From contig JBJKQK010000083.1 of assembly GCA_046705285.1 (NCBI GenBank), forward strand, positions 1 through 64,000: DNA of 64,000 bases. Reading direction: 5' to 3'. The notes under the pieces are model-generated. The model saw nothing but the letters and a program-made list of their open reading frames with translations. It ran no database searches and was not told where the DNA came from. Positions 7,859-17,196 of the stretch are shown one piece after another (position 1 is the stretch's first letter; every line of letters starts with the position of its first letter). The position numbers were made by a program, and so were the translations under genes. This DNA comes from SCRD01 sp046705285. Its GTDB lineage: Bacteria; Acidobacteriota; Terriglobia; UBA7540.

Positions 7859-8563
7859 TCAAACCTCTTCGTCCACTCTCAAGGCCACCACTTCCCGCCG
7901 GTGGGAGCGAGTGAGGAAGGTCTTGAGGCTGTACCCTGCTGTCAGCTTTTCAACCTCGCGGTTCGTAAGCGGAGCGTACGGAAACTGCCCGACCCCTTCA
8001 CGTTCGGCTCCAAGGGTTGTGAGGCTCTCAAGCTTCCATCGGCCATCCTTTCCCGTCGCAAGGTTGGGCTCGCGGAGGAAGCAAAAGAATATTCCGCCGG
8101 GCGCAAGGAGGGAGAGAAGGAATTTTACAAGCTCGGGCAGATGGTTGCGCGGAACCAGGTCGAGGAGATGCCAGCAGCAAATAAGCCTGAGCGAAGCAGG
8201 AGGGATGCCAGGTACTTGTCTGAGCAGTTCGTCCAGGCAGAAAACGATCTCTTTTCCCGAACGTCGCCAATAGGCAGGATCATTGCGTTGCAGAGGAGCG
8301 ATCAGGTCCGCGACATAGACCTTTGCATGCCGCTGTGTCAACACACTTACCGTGGCAGAAGAAACATTGCCGCAATCCAGAACGTGAGGGCTGGTTACGT
8401 CCTGCAAATATTTCCAAATCCACTCAAGAGCCTGACTCGGTACCGCGGAACTGCTGCGTGCAGAACCCTTATTTCGGAAATCCTCCCGGGCCTTGACTAA
8501 AAACATCGGCAAACTCGAACGACACAAATAACCCCACGCCAGCGCAGCCGCGGCAGGAACCAC
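7859..8563 (-). CDS. SAM-dependent methyltransferase-like protein
   Basis: 234 residues with a class I methyltransferase pattern: a motif-I-like HVLDCGNVSSATVSVL near residue 60, an acidic residue ending the second strand in AKVYVADLI, and LRLICCWHLLDLVPRNHLPE followed by LLSLLAPGGIFFCF, which resembles the post-catalytic strand and loop. Motif I is degenerate (DCGNVSSA in place of DxGxGxG), so SAM binding is not certain. The GTG start is not backed by a strong ribosome site. It is translationally coupled (TGAATG) to the secreted protein downstream. Substrate unknown. Confidence 0.65.
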   Translation of the reverse strand: MVPAAAALAWGYLCRSSLPMFLVKAREDFRNKGSARSSSAVPSQALEWIWKYLQDVTSPHVLDCGNVSSATVSVLTQRHAKVYVADLIAPLQRNDPAYWRRSGKEIVFCLDELLRQVPGIPPASLRLICCWHLLDLVPRNHLPELVKFLLSLLAPGGIFFCFLREPNLATGKDGRWKLESLTTLGAEREGVGQFPYAPLTNREVEKLTAGYSLKTFLTRSHRREVVALRVDEEV

Positions 8564-8647
8564 GCGGAACGCCCCATCACTAGATTAGTATAACTGAAAC
8601 GCTACGCGACCGTCCTCCACTGCAAATCGAGAAGAACATGCGCTTCT

Positions 8648-9166
8648 TTAGTCGTTGTCACTGTATGCGGTTGCGGCAGTGAGGGGGGTACGTTCTTCCT
8701 GTCTTGCTTCGCGGAGGATATCGATACTTCCTTTGAAATAGGCCCCTTCCTCGATTGAGATGCTGGCTGAAGTCAAATCTCCCGTCACATTGCCGCTACG
8801 GCGCACCTCAATCTTGTCACGCGCGTTCACGTTCCCATTGACCGATCCCAGGATAATCACCTGCCGAGCTTGGATTTCGGCCTTGACCTTTCCATTCGTC
8901 CCGACAGTCAAACAGTGGTCTTGCAAGTTGACAGTTCCTTCGAACTGACCCTCGATGACAAGATCTTCGTTTGCGGAGAGTTCTCCTTTCAAAACGATTG
9001 AAGCGCCGATGACAGCCTGTGGCTGGCCATAGGAACTTACGCTTGCATCTTTTCGATTGCTTTCAGGCATAGAGGTCTCCACCTTAGAAGTTACTGAGGA
9101 TATGGGAACGGTTGGCTGTGAAGTTGGAACACCGGACTGAGACTTCTTTTCCTTTTCCCACCACAT
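8648..9166 (-). CDS. Bactofilin (polymer-forming cytoskeletal protein)
   Basis: 172 residues. A disordered N-terminus of about 45 residues rich in Ser, Thr and Pro precedes the bactofilin beta-helix: GASIVLKGELSANEDLVIEG, then QFEGTV, GTNGKVKAEIQARQVIILGS and SGNVTGDLTSASISIEEGA. The short repeating turns of Gly, hydrophobic and charged residues are typical. Bactofilins polymerise without nucleotides and scaffold cell-wall or surface structures at the membrane. The start is supported by GGAG nine bases upstream. It stands alone, and the flanking genes say nothing about its partner. Confidence 0.93.
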   Translation of the reverse strand: MWWEKEKKSQSGVPTSQPTVPISSVTSKVETSMPESNRKDASVSSYGQPQAVIGASIVLKGELSANEDLVIEGQFEGTVNLQDHCLTVGTNGKVKAEIQARQVIILGSVNGNVNARDKIEVRRSGNVTGDLTSASISIEEGAYFKGSIDILREARQEERTPLTAATAYSDND

Positions 9167-9318
9167 AGCAAAATGCTCCTGCCATCATATTTCATGGCGT
9201 AAAAAACCGCCCGCCCCCCGTCGAACTGCATATTAACTCGAACGCTAACAAGATTGCAATGACCTTCAGCGCCCTCGCTCACAAAAGATTCCCCAATCGA
9301 TTCGGGAATATGGCGCTC

Positions 9319-10434
9319 TTATGCTCTCCCCTTCGGATTAAAGCGCGACGACGCAAGCAGCTTTGTTGTTTCCTCGGCAATCAGGTTTCCCATGCGGGAG
9401 GTTGAAAGAGAACGCTTGCGGCCAGGCAGATCCGGGGTTCGGGCTCCGCGCTTGAGGACTCTTTCGACGGCTGCCTCAATCGCCGCTGCAGGGCGTTCCA
9501 TGCGGAAGGAGTAGCGCAACATGAGCGCCGCTGAAGCAATCGCCGCTATGGGATTGGCGAGTTTCTTGCCGGCAATATCGGGGGCGGACCCGTGAACGGG
9601 CTCATACAGACCTGATCGTTCGCCCAGGCTCGCTGAGGGCAACAACCCGATCGAGCCCGTCAGCATTGCGGCCTCGTCGCTCAGGATGTCGCCGAAGATA
9701 TTGTTGGTGAGGACGACATCAAAGCCGGTCGGCTTTGCAATCAGACGCATTGCACAGTTGTCAACGTAAAGATGCTCCAGTTCGACGTCGGGATAGCTTT
9801 CGCCGACACGCGTCACAACTTCGCGCCAAAGCCGTGAACTCTCAAGCACGTTAGCCTTGTCAACCGAAGTCACCTTCCGCTTTCGCAAACGGGCGAGCTG
9901 AAATGCCCGATGGGCGACGCGCTCAATCTCGTGTTCGCGATAGACCTCAGTGTTCACTCCCATTCGCTCGCCGTTCTTTGAAAAGATGCCACGAGGATTG
10001 CCGAAATAAATCCCTCCCATCAGTTCCCGGACAATGACCAGGTCAGTGCCCCTGACGACACCCGGCTTTAACGCCGAAATGCCTGCCAACGAATCGATGA
10101 CGCGAGCCGGCCTCAGGTTCGCGTAAAGCCTGAGCCTTTGACGCAACTGCAGCAGACCGTGCTCTGGTCGGCTATCTGGACGTCTCGAGTCCCATCGAGG
10201 TCCGCCGACAGCCCCCAAAAGGACCGCTTGGGCATGATTGCAGATTGAAATGGTTTCCGGAGGAAGGGGAACGGCAGTGGCATCAATCGCACAACCTCCA
10301 ACCAGTCCTGTTTGGAAACGAAATTTGGGTCCGATAACGCCCTCAACCGCTCGCAAAACTTTGAGGGCTTCTTCGGTTACCTCTGGCCCAATTCCATCAC
10401 CTGGTAATACAGCTATTTTGAATATGGCATGCAT
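9319..10434 (-). CDS. leuB: 3-isopropylmalate dehydrogenase
   Basis: 371 residues. Oxidises and decarboxylates 3-isopropylmalate to 2-oxoisocaproate in leucine synthesis, using NAD. Signatures: FKIAVLPGDGIGPEVT at the start, LLGAVGGPRWD, RELMGGIYFGNPRG, DNCAMRLIAKPTGFDVVLTN and the metal-site region NIFGDILSDEAAMLTGSIG. HGSAPDIAGK lies near residue 275. It is transcribed in the same direction as leuA, but 373 bases separate the two and leuC and leuD are not between them. Confidence 0.97.
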   Translation of the reverse strand: MHAIFKIAVLPGDGIGPEVTEEALKVLRAVEGVIGPKFRFQTGLVGGCAIDATAVPLPPETISICNHAQAVLLGAVGGPRWDSRRPDSRPEHGLLQLRQRLRLYANLRPARVIDSLAGISALKPGVVRGTDLVIVRELMGGIYFGNPRGIFSKNGERMGVNTEVYREHEIERVAHRAFQLARLRKRKVTSVDKANVLESSRLWREVVTRVGESYPDVELEHLYVDNCAMRLIAKPTGFDVVLTNNIFGDILSDEAAMLTGSIGLLPSASLGERSGLYEPVHGSAPDIAGKKLANPIAAIASAALMLRYSFRMERPAAAIEAAVERVLKRGARTPDLPGRKRSLSTSRMGNLIAEETTKLLASSRFNPKGRA

Positions 10435-10807
10435 TTGATAGCAGGCATCTTACACGAAGAACACCTGAAAGAACAAGATATTATTGAACTTAAAACAATG
10501 ATATGGGCTTCAAGCTCGAGCACGAGGTTCCGGATGACAACCAACCAATTTATTATCAGTTTGTTACAAAACTCAGATTAAGCTGAACAGGAACAACCCT
10601 ATCCTCTCGCACCGACAAGAATTGCGCATCTTGTACAGGGAGGATGTCCCCAGAAATACGAAGATAACCGCACCTGAATGGCCCTGCCAGGAAAAAGGGT
10701 TTCCGCCTCAAAAAGCGGACTGAGGCATTGGATGCAATGTGTCCGGCCTTGGCTGTAAGAGCTACCACTTCCCAAAGTCCACCGCGGCGGCGAACAGCAC
10801 CGGGATC
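10435..10807. other. Gap between leuA and leuB
   Basis: No convincing gene, tRNA or strong hairpin is visible here. A 70-codon minus-strand frame at 10556-10768 has no recognisable features. The gap could hold a promoter for leuB, but no good -35/-10 pair stands out. Confidence 0.4.
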
Positions 10808-12400
10808 TTAGTACCCACCCGGCAAGAGACGATCGACCAACTCATTCTCGTGAACGGAACCTCTTCTTGCAGCAGATTGCTCCGCAGCCCGCCTGATTTC
10901 GTAAACTCCCTTGTTCGCAGCCTGCAGATAGGCGCGGGCTCCAGCTTCGACCACGTTACAGCTTACCGACTTGCCGGTGAACTCCCGCTCCTGGAATCGA
11001 ACGCGGATCGAGACTTCCGCCGTTCCATCAGCTCCCGCGCTTACTGTATGAACGGAAAAATCGACAACAATGCCCGGCGTCCCCGTAATACGGTCGATCG
11101 CCCGGAATGCAGCATCGCACGGGCCTTCGGCGGTTGCTGATTCACGGTAGGACTGCCCGTCCCGCTCCAGTTCAACGGTTGCCGTCGAGCGCCCTTCGCT
11201 GCTTGACACGCTCTCGAGCAGCTTCAAGGAGTAAAGTTCCGGAATATGCTCAAATCCTTCGTTAACGATACTGATCAGATCCTCGTCGTAGACGTTCTTC
11301 TTGCGATCGGCAAGCTGTGTAAACAACTGATAAGCACGCTCGAGTTCCGGTTTTGTGAGGTCGTAGCCCAATTCGCGATAACGATTCACCAGGGCGTGGC
11401 GCCCGGAATGTTTTCCAAGGACAATATGGTTCGCCGGCATACCAACCGTCTCCGGCGAAATAATTTCGTAGGTGATCGCGTTCTTCAAAACACCGTCCTG
11501 ATGGATGCCCGCTTCGTGGGCAAACGCATTACGTCCAACCACGGCTTTATTCCTTTGGACTTGCATCCCCGTCAGGCGAATCAGCATTTTGCTTGCGGCG
11601 TAAAGTTCCTCAGTGTGAATGTCCGTATGGACAAGTTCAACATCCCGGCGTACGAACACGGCCATCACGACCTCTTCCAGAGCCGCGTTGCCTGCCCGTT
11701 CGCCAATCCCATTGATCGTGCATTCCACCTGGCGTGCCCCGCCGCGGACGCCGGCAAGAGTGTTAGCTACTGCCAGGCCCAAATCGTCATGAGTGTGTGT
11801 ACTCAAAATAACTTTTTCAATTCCAGGAACTCTTGCCTTTACATCGGCAAACATTTTCTCGTATTCAGGCTCAAGGCAATATCCCACGGTATCCGGCAAA
11901 TTCAGCACCGTTGCACCAGCCTCCACTGCAGCGTGGCAACATTCAATCAGATAGCTCCTCTCAGTCCTGCCTGCGTCCTCCGGAGAAAACTCCACATCTG
12001 CGCAAAGCGATTTGGCATGGCCAACAGCCCAGGCAATCATCCCAAGAACTTCATCCCGACTCTTGTGAAGCTTGTATTTCAGATGGATATCAGAGGTGGC
12101 CAGAAATGTGTGGATACGGGGTTTCGCGGCATCTTTCAAGGCAGCCCAGGCCCGATCAATATCAAGCTGGTTGGCGCGGGCAAGCGCGGCAATGGTGGGT
12201 CGACGTATCTCCTCAGCAATCGCCAGGACAGCATCAAAGTCGCCTTGCGAAGCAATGGGGAATCCCGCCTCAAGGATGTCAACACCAAGTCGGTCAAGCT
12301 GATGGGCCATCTCCAACTTCTCAGCCAGATTCATGCTGCAGCCCGGCGATTGCTCGCCGTCACGCAATGTTGTATCAAAAATATACAGCTTGTCGCTCAT
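10808..12400 (-). CDS. leuA: 2-isopropylmalate synthase
   Basis: 530 residues. Condenses acetyl-CoA with 2-oxoisovalerate, the first step of leucine synthesis. Catalytic domain signatures: IFDTTLRDGEQSPGCSM at the start, LPDTVGYCLEPEYE, STHTHDDLGLAVANTLAG, CTINGIGERAGNAALEE, and FAHEAGIHQDGVLKN. The C-terminal regulatory domain, where leucine usually binds, spans about residues 400-515. ATG at 12400 is preferred because GGAGGAAT lies just upstream and the conserved domain starts there; an ORF eight codons longer exists. A gene-poor stretch of about 850 bases lies upstream. Confidence 0.97.
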   Translation of the reverse strand: MSDKLYIFDTTLRDGEQSPGCSMNLAEKLEMAHQLDRLGVDILEAGFPIASQGDFDAVLAIAEEIRRPTIAALARANQLDIDRAWAALKDAAKPRIHTFLATSDIHLKYKLHKSRDEVLGMIAWAVGHAKSLCADVEFSPEDAGRTERSYLIECCHAAVEAGATVLNLPDTVGYCLEPEYEKMFADVKARVPGIEKVILSTHTHDDLGLAVANTLAGVRGGARQVECTINGIGERAGNAALEEVVMAVFVRRDVELVHTDIHTEELYAASKMLIRLTGMQVQRNKAVVGRNAFAHEAGIHQDGVLKNAITYEIISPETVGMPANHIVLGKHSGRHALVNRYRELGYDLTKPELERAYQLFTQLADRKKNVYDEDLISIVNEGFEHIPELYSLKLLESVSSSEGRSTATVELERDGQSYRESATAEGPCDAAFRAIDRITGTPGIVVDFSVHTVSAGADGTAEVSIRVRFQEREFTGKSVSCNVVEAGARAYLQAANKGVYEIRRAAEQSAARRGSVHENELVDRLLPGGY

Positions 12401-13251
12401 TCTTATTCCTCCGTCCCCAAACATGACGTGAGTTGCATGAACCGCGCACTGGGCTTACGATTTGCTCATTTTCCAATCGGTCGGCACGTAAAGTCAAATC
12501 AATATTCGATATCACTTCTGCAGTGGGAGCTCCCCACCCCGGCGGACGTGCCTTCTCGACTTCTCCCTGATGATTCATTCGCTCTACTCGCGGTATCCCA
12601 GGAAGAGCGTTCGGAATCCATCGGGCATCGTGGAATTGCCTCTTACGGTTCACAACTGATAGCATAAACAAACGGGCCGGGGGGAATGGTTTTGCTCTTG
12701 TTGATTGTCCCTTCAAGTTAGAAACACCGCATGTGAAAGGCTGCCCGTTAGGTTGTGGGCCACTTTTACAGGCTATAATGTCGGATGTCAAATCTCATCG
12801 AGTGCCGATTTTTAGAATCGGCGCATCCGTTTGATCATCTTCTTCATCTCATATGGTGCCAGGTTAGAGGTAAGACTAAAGTTGAGTTAGGCAGGCATTA
12901 GAGGTGCGTGAAGCACAATCAAGCGAACAGAGGGTACTGAAAACGAGAATCCTATCCGGCGAGGGCCAACCTTCGCTTGGCGGAGAAACGTAAGGTTTCA
13001 CATCCAGTGGCTGTTTCAATAACCTGGTAATCCCAGCGGACAGTAATGCGATCGTCCCAAACGATGTCTGGTACGTCATAACCCCAATTCGGGTGGCAGA
13101 AAGCTCAGCTTGTACGAACCAACTGAAAGGCTCATGAAGCCCAGCAGGTCACACAGGCTGCCGCAGGTCTCCCCGAAAATCCTCGTGGAAAGGAAATGCA
13201 CGCGCTGAACGACACCGTTAAGCGAATTTTCCAAGCTCATCGTCGATCCAG
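12401..13251. other. Gene-poor region between leuA and a TonB receptor
   Basis: Divergent promoters for leuA (minus) and the receptor (plus) are expected here. A perfect inverted repeat, GCCGATT (12804-12810) and AATCGGC (12816-12822) with a 5-base loop, has no following T-tract and may be an operator. A plus-strand TATAAT at 12774-12779 has a poor -35 (TTGTGG, 15-base spacing). No T-box consensus was seen. On the minus strand near 12955-13100 two short frames joined by one shift read like protein (YDVPDIVWDDRITVRWDYQV), perhaps a decayed gene end. Confidence 0.4.
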
Positions 13252-15858
13252 ATGACACAACCGCACGCAATTGCAAAATCCGTGCTTTCCTGTTTCCATC
13301 TGTGTGTGTCAGTGCGCCGGAGATTTCACAGATCCGCCAAACGGTTGGTGCTGGTAAGTGTGTTTCTCCTGGCTCTACCGTCGATTCCAAGTTTCATGGC
13401 GGCGCAGCCTGCCACCGGTTCCCTGCATGGCACAACGACGGCCCTCAATCCTCAGGGTCAGCCTTTCCCCGTGGGAGGCGTTGCCATTAAGCTGATTGGC
13501 GCCGCTCCAGGGTTGCCATCTCCATCGACATACTCGGCCGACAACGGCACTTACGACTTTCAGGACCTGCCCGCCGGCCCTTATACGCTTGATGCCACGA
13601 TTGAGGGATTCAAGGCCGTCAAACGAAAAATCACCATCACCGCGGGACAGACGACCGTCGAAAACATCCAAATGCAGCTTGAAGAAATCCACCAGAAGGT
13701 TGAGGTCCGTGAAACTGCCCCACTGGTCTCGACCCGGGGCACAACTCCGGCGACCCAGATCCTGCAGCCCAAACAGCTTCTGGCAGTCCCTGTCATTCAG
13801 AGGGAATTCAAACAGGAATTGCCGATTACGCCCGGCGTCGTTCGAATTCAGAGTGGAAAGATTTACCTCAAGGGCGTTCCGGAAAGCGAAAGCATGCTTC
13901 TGCTGGATTCAGCTCAGGCCGTAAATCCCGTCACCGGAAGCTACTCGATCGATGTACCCATTGGCGCCATCCAGAGTCTCGATGTGTATAAAGCGCCCTT
14001 CGGTGCGCAATACGGAGGGTTTGTCGGCGGCATGGTCGGCATCCGCCTGAAACCTCCAGATAATCAATGGCACCTGATGATGCAAGACCTTAATCCCAGC
14101 CTCCGTGGCAAAGAGGGCCACCTCGTCGGTTTCTCCAGGGCAACGCCTCAAATCCGTTTCGGCGGACCCTTGTGGAAAAACAAGGTCAATTTCGCAGAAT
14201 CTTTCCTTTACGAAATGAGAAAGCCCGATGTGCGCGGTCTCGCATGGCCCAACGATGAAACGTATATCGAGGGTTACAACTCGATATCACAATTTCAGTT
14301 TCTTTTGTCGCCGCGAAATTATGCGTCGCTTACCGTCAACCTGTTTCCACGGCACACCATGTGGGCCAACCTGAACGCCCTGATACCGCGCCCTGCCGCT
14401 GCAGACGACGGCCAGAGGGGTTATTCGATCGACGGTACGGACACTTATCAATTCAAGTCCGGTGGCATTCTCCACACGATCTTCAAGTTCACCCAGATGA
14501 ATACTTACGAGCATGGAAACGGATCGCAGCCGATGCTTCTGACCCCAACCGGCATTGGCGGCAACTATTTCAATGCTTGGAAGCGAGCCAGCCATCAGGA
14601 AGAAGGGCAGGCCATTTTCCACTTCCCCACCAAGGAATGGCATGGCAAGCACGAACTGATGCTGGGGGCCGACGCCATCCACCGCGATTTCACCGGTTTC
14701 AGCCAGTCGCACCCGGTATTGATTCTTCGCCCTGACGGGTCCCCTGCCGAAAGGATCGACTTTAGCGGTGAGGGCCGTCTCAGTGCCAACGACACTGCCA
14801 TCACCGGTTTCAGCCAGGACCATTGGATCATGAGCAGCCGTCTGGCCGCGACGCTGGGGCTGCGCTACTTTGGTGAAACAAACGGCAAAGCGGCTCTCTT
14901 CGCTCCGCGTCTCGGCGTTGTGTATGCTCTGAATCAAAGTGCAAGCACAATCCTGCGCGGTGGTGTCGGAATGTTTTATGATCGCACGCCACTGCTCGCC
15001 GCCAGTTTCACAGGTAATCCCATGCGCATTGTTACCCCGCTCGGCCTTTCCGGGTCTCCCGTGGGACCGTCTGTAACCTATCGTAATGAATGCGCCAGGA
15101 TATCCTCTGGTAGCCCCCAGATCCTTCCGGGCTGTTCTGACTTAGGCAGTACGCCAAACAACCTTACCTGGAGGCTCCAGCTCACCCATCGTTTTTCACG
15201 GAAACTTACCGCGAAGATCAGCACCCTCTACAGCAGCACTCACAAACTGTTCGTCGTTAATCCATTTTCGCAACCGGGTGGTACCAGCTCACTGCTGCTT
15301 TCAAACGGTGGAAGCTCGCGCTATCACGAGTATGAGTTTACCCTCGATTATCGGGCCGGTGAAAATGCAGACTTGAGCATGTCTTATGTCCGAAGCAGCA
15401 GCCGGGGTGATTTGAATACAACCGATAATATCTTCGTGCCGATTGAAGTACCCGTCATCCGGCCCGACGTTTATTCCAACCTGCCTGCCGACGTTCCCAA
15501 CCGACTGACAGGCTTCGGGCTGTTCAAGCTTCCGTGGGGAATCACGCTGAGCCCGTCGGTCGATTTGCATTCCGGGTTTCCCTATTCCAACATCGATCTC
15601 CTCCACAACTATGTGGGTGAAGCAAACAGCCAGCGATACCCCATCTTTTTTTCGCTCAACTGGCGAATTTACAAAGATTTTCCCATTCCGTTTCATATCC
15701 GTCCTGGTCACACGTTCCAGTTGGGCATTTATTCCATCAATACCACGGACCGGCAGAATCCCACAGCCATCTACAACAACATCACCTCACCCTTCTTCGG
15801 ACATTTCACTGGCCTCGGGAAGAGGATCAACGGCATTGTAATTGAATTCTCCCACTGA
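13252..15858 (+). CDS. TonB-dependent receptor with N-terminal carboxypeptidase-regulatory-like domain
   Basis: 868 residues. A hydrophobic segment near residues 30-50 (LVLVSVFLLALPSIPSFMAA) is the likely signal peptide, so the first 25-30 residues may not be translated; no clear ribosome site supports the ATG. Next comes a carboxypeptidase-regulatory-like (CNA-B) fold with GTYDFQDLPAGPYTLDATIE, then a plug domain (VPIGAIQSLDVYKAPFGAQY), then a long beta-barrel that ends in a strand with a C-terminal aromatic region (RINGIVIEFSH). It sits in the outer membrane and probably imports a large substrate; the ligand cannot be told from sequence. It is shorter than the receptor at 46179-49394. Confidence 0.9.
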   Translation: MTQPHAIAKSVLSCFHLCVSVRRRFHRSAKRLVLVSVFLLALPSIPSFMAAQPATGSLHGTTTALNPQGQPFPVGGVAIKLIGAAPGLPSPSTYSADNGTYDFQDLPAGPYTLDATIEGFKAVKRKITITAGQTTVENIQMQLEEIHQKVEVRETAPLVSTRGTTPATQILQPKQLLAVPVIQREFKQELPITPGVVRIQSGKIYLKGVPESESMLLLDSAQAVNPVTGSYSIDVPIGAIQSLDVYKAPFGAQYGGFVGGMVGIRLKPPDNQWHLMMQDLNPSLRGKEGHLVGFSRATPQIRFGGPLWKNKVNFAESFLYEMRKPDVRGLAWPNDETYIEGYNSISQFQFLLSPRNYASLTVNLFPRHTMWANLNALIPRPAAADDGQRGYSIDGTDTYQFKSGGILHTIFKFTQMNTYEHGNGSQPMLLTPTGIGGNYFNAWKRASHQEEGQAIFHFPTKEWHGKHELMLGADAIHRDFTGFSQSHPVLILRPDGSPAERIDFSGEGRLSANDTAITGFSQDHWIMSSRLAATLGLRYFGETNGKAALFAPRLGVVYALNQSASTILRGGVGMFYDRTPLLAASFTGNPMRIVTPLGLSGSPVGPSVTYRNECARISSGSPQILPGCSDLGSTPNNLTWRLQLTHRFSRKLTAKISTLYSSTHKLFVVNPFSQPGGTSSLLLSNGGSSRYHEYEFTLDYRAGENADLSMSYVRSSSRGDLNTTDNIFVPIEVPVIRPDVYSNLPADVPNRLTGFGLFKLPWGITLSPSVDLHSGFPYSNIDLLHNYVGEANSQRYPIFFSLNWRIYKDFPIPFHIRPGHTFQLGIYSINTTDRQNPTAIYNNITSPFFGHFTGLGKRINGIVIEFSH

Positions 15859-16114
15859 ATTTGGTAGGCTTGCTGAGGGATGGGAGATGCAGGTCCGACC
15901 GTTATGACGGAGGGCCCCCAGCATTCGCAGATCTGAAAAACTCTCGAAATGAAGGACCTATCGTCGAGAGCTAAAGAGTGCAGAACAGAACAAAGCTTTT
16001 CACTCAGCAGCTCGTACTAAGGTGCGGAGGCTGCTTGTGGCGCGTAGTCGCCTTGCAAAATATGCAATGCGCCCCAGCAGAAGGGTGACCTTGTGTCTCC
16101 CTGGAGGCAAAGGC

Positions 16115-16987
16115 ATGAGAGAACCTACCAAACGGGCTGGTATCGCCACTGGAATTGGGATCCTGTTGATGGTGGCCAGCTATATTTTGGAATCTATCCT
16201 CGACCAACATGGCATTTCGCCAGCAGACACTTTCGTTGACAACATTTTTCTCGGTGTAAGCGCGGGATTGCTCGTCTACATCTGGGCAACTCTGTTGACA
16301 GAAAGGGCCGCCCGTGGCCTCCTGGTTGAAAGGTTGAAGCAGGAAGCCGTGTCCCAGGAACGCCATCGCGTAGCCCGCGAAATTCATGACACTGTGGCCC
16401 AGGCGCTTACGGCTGTTTCGCTGCAATTAGAGGCGGCAAAAGATGTCTTGGGATCCGACGCCGACGAAGCGTTGGTACACGTTGACAGGGCGCAACACGT
16501 GGCCCGCGAAGGCTTGGCCGACGCCCAACGTGTGGTCTGGGCACTCCATCCCGACGCTCTGCAAAGCGATGATCTGGCTGGCGCCCTCCAGCGCCTTACG
16601 AACCGGATCGCTGAACATCGCGAGATGAAGGCAGAGTTTCTTCTGCGCGGCGAGCCTTGTGCGCTCCCGGCTGAAATCGAGGCCAATGCCCTGCGCGTCG
16701 CTCAGGAGGCTCTCAGCAACGTGGTGAAGCATTCCGGGGCAAGAAAGGTTCGCGTCGAACTGGTTTTTGGCAACGAGGAAGCTCACCTGTTGGTATGCGA
16801 TGATGGGAAAGGATTCGACTGGGAAAATAAGAAAGCTCGTCGGGGCTTCGGCCTGACCAGCATGCGGGAACGTTCCCAACGCATTGGCGCACGGCTGTCC
16901 ATTGAGAGCCGTCATGGGCACGGAACCTGTGTGAAGCTGGCGTTTCCCATCATGGACTCTCGGCCTGTATATGAATTCGGCACGTAG
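16115..16987 (+). CDS. NarL-type sensor histidine kinase, copy 1
   Basis: 290 residues from the ATG at 16115, which has GGAGG upstream; a longer ORF starts at 16022. Two N-terminal membrane helices (GIATGIGILLMVASYILE and FLGVSAGLLVYIWATLL) flank a very short periplasmic loop. A HisKA_3 dimerisation domain follows, with phospho-acceptor His91 in VAREIHDTVAQAL, then a HATPase domain with DDGKGF and GFGLTSMRERSQ. It has almost no sensor domain, so the signal is probably in the membrane. A close paralogue follows 209 bases later with the same layout, and no NarL-type response regulator is next to either. Confidence 0.93.
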   Translation: MREPTKRAGIATGIGILLMVASYILESILDQHGISPADTFVDNIFLGVSAGLLVYIWATLLTERAARGLLVERLKQEAVSQERHRVAREIHDTVAQALTAVSLQLEAAKDVLGSDADEALVHVDRAQHVAREGLADAQRVVWALHPDALQSDDLAGALQRLTNRIAEHREMKAEFLLRGEPCALPAEIEANALRVAQEALSNVVKHSGARKVRVELVFGNEEAHLLVCDDGKGFDWENKKARRGFGLTSMRERSQRIGARLSIESRHGHGTCVKLAFPIMDSRPVYEFGT

Positions 16988-17196
16988 AAAAAAAGGTAAC
17001 TAAACCTATTTTTTCCGCACCACCCTCGAAGAGAGCACGCCCTAGAGATCCACCTCAATTCATTGCAATGCTGCGACTTAGCCCTCGAAGGAGATCCTTG
17101 CGGGCGCTGCGGGTTCCTTGCAATGGCAGTGTGTGCCGCTGTATGCTTAAATTTTCACATTAGAGAGTGAGCGGCCTCTGATGGGGAGAAACGCCC

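Noticed and set aside
11246..12667. 473-codon plus-strand frame opposite leuA
   Set aside because: It lies antisense to a clear leuA gene, has no recognisable domain and reflects codon bias of the opposite strand.
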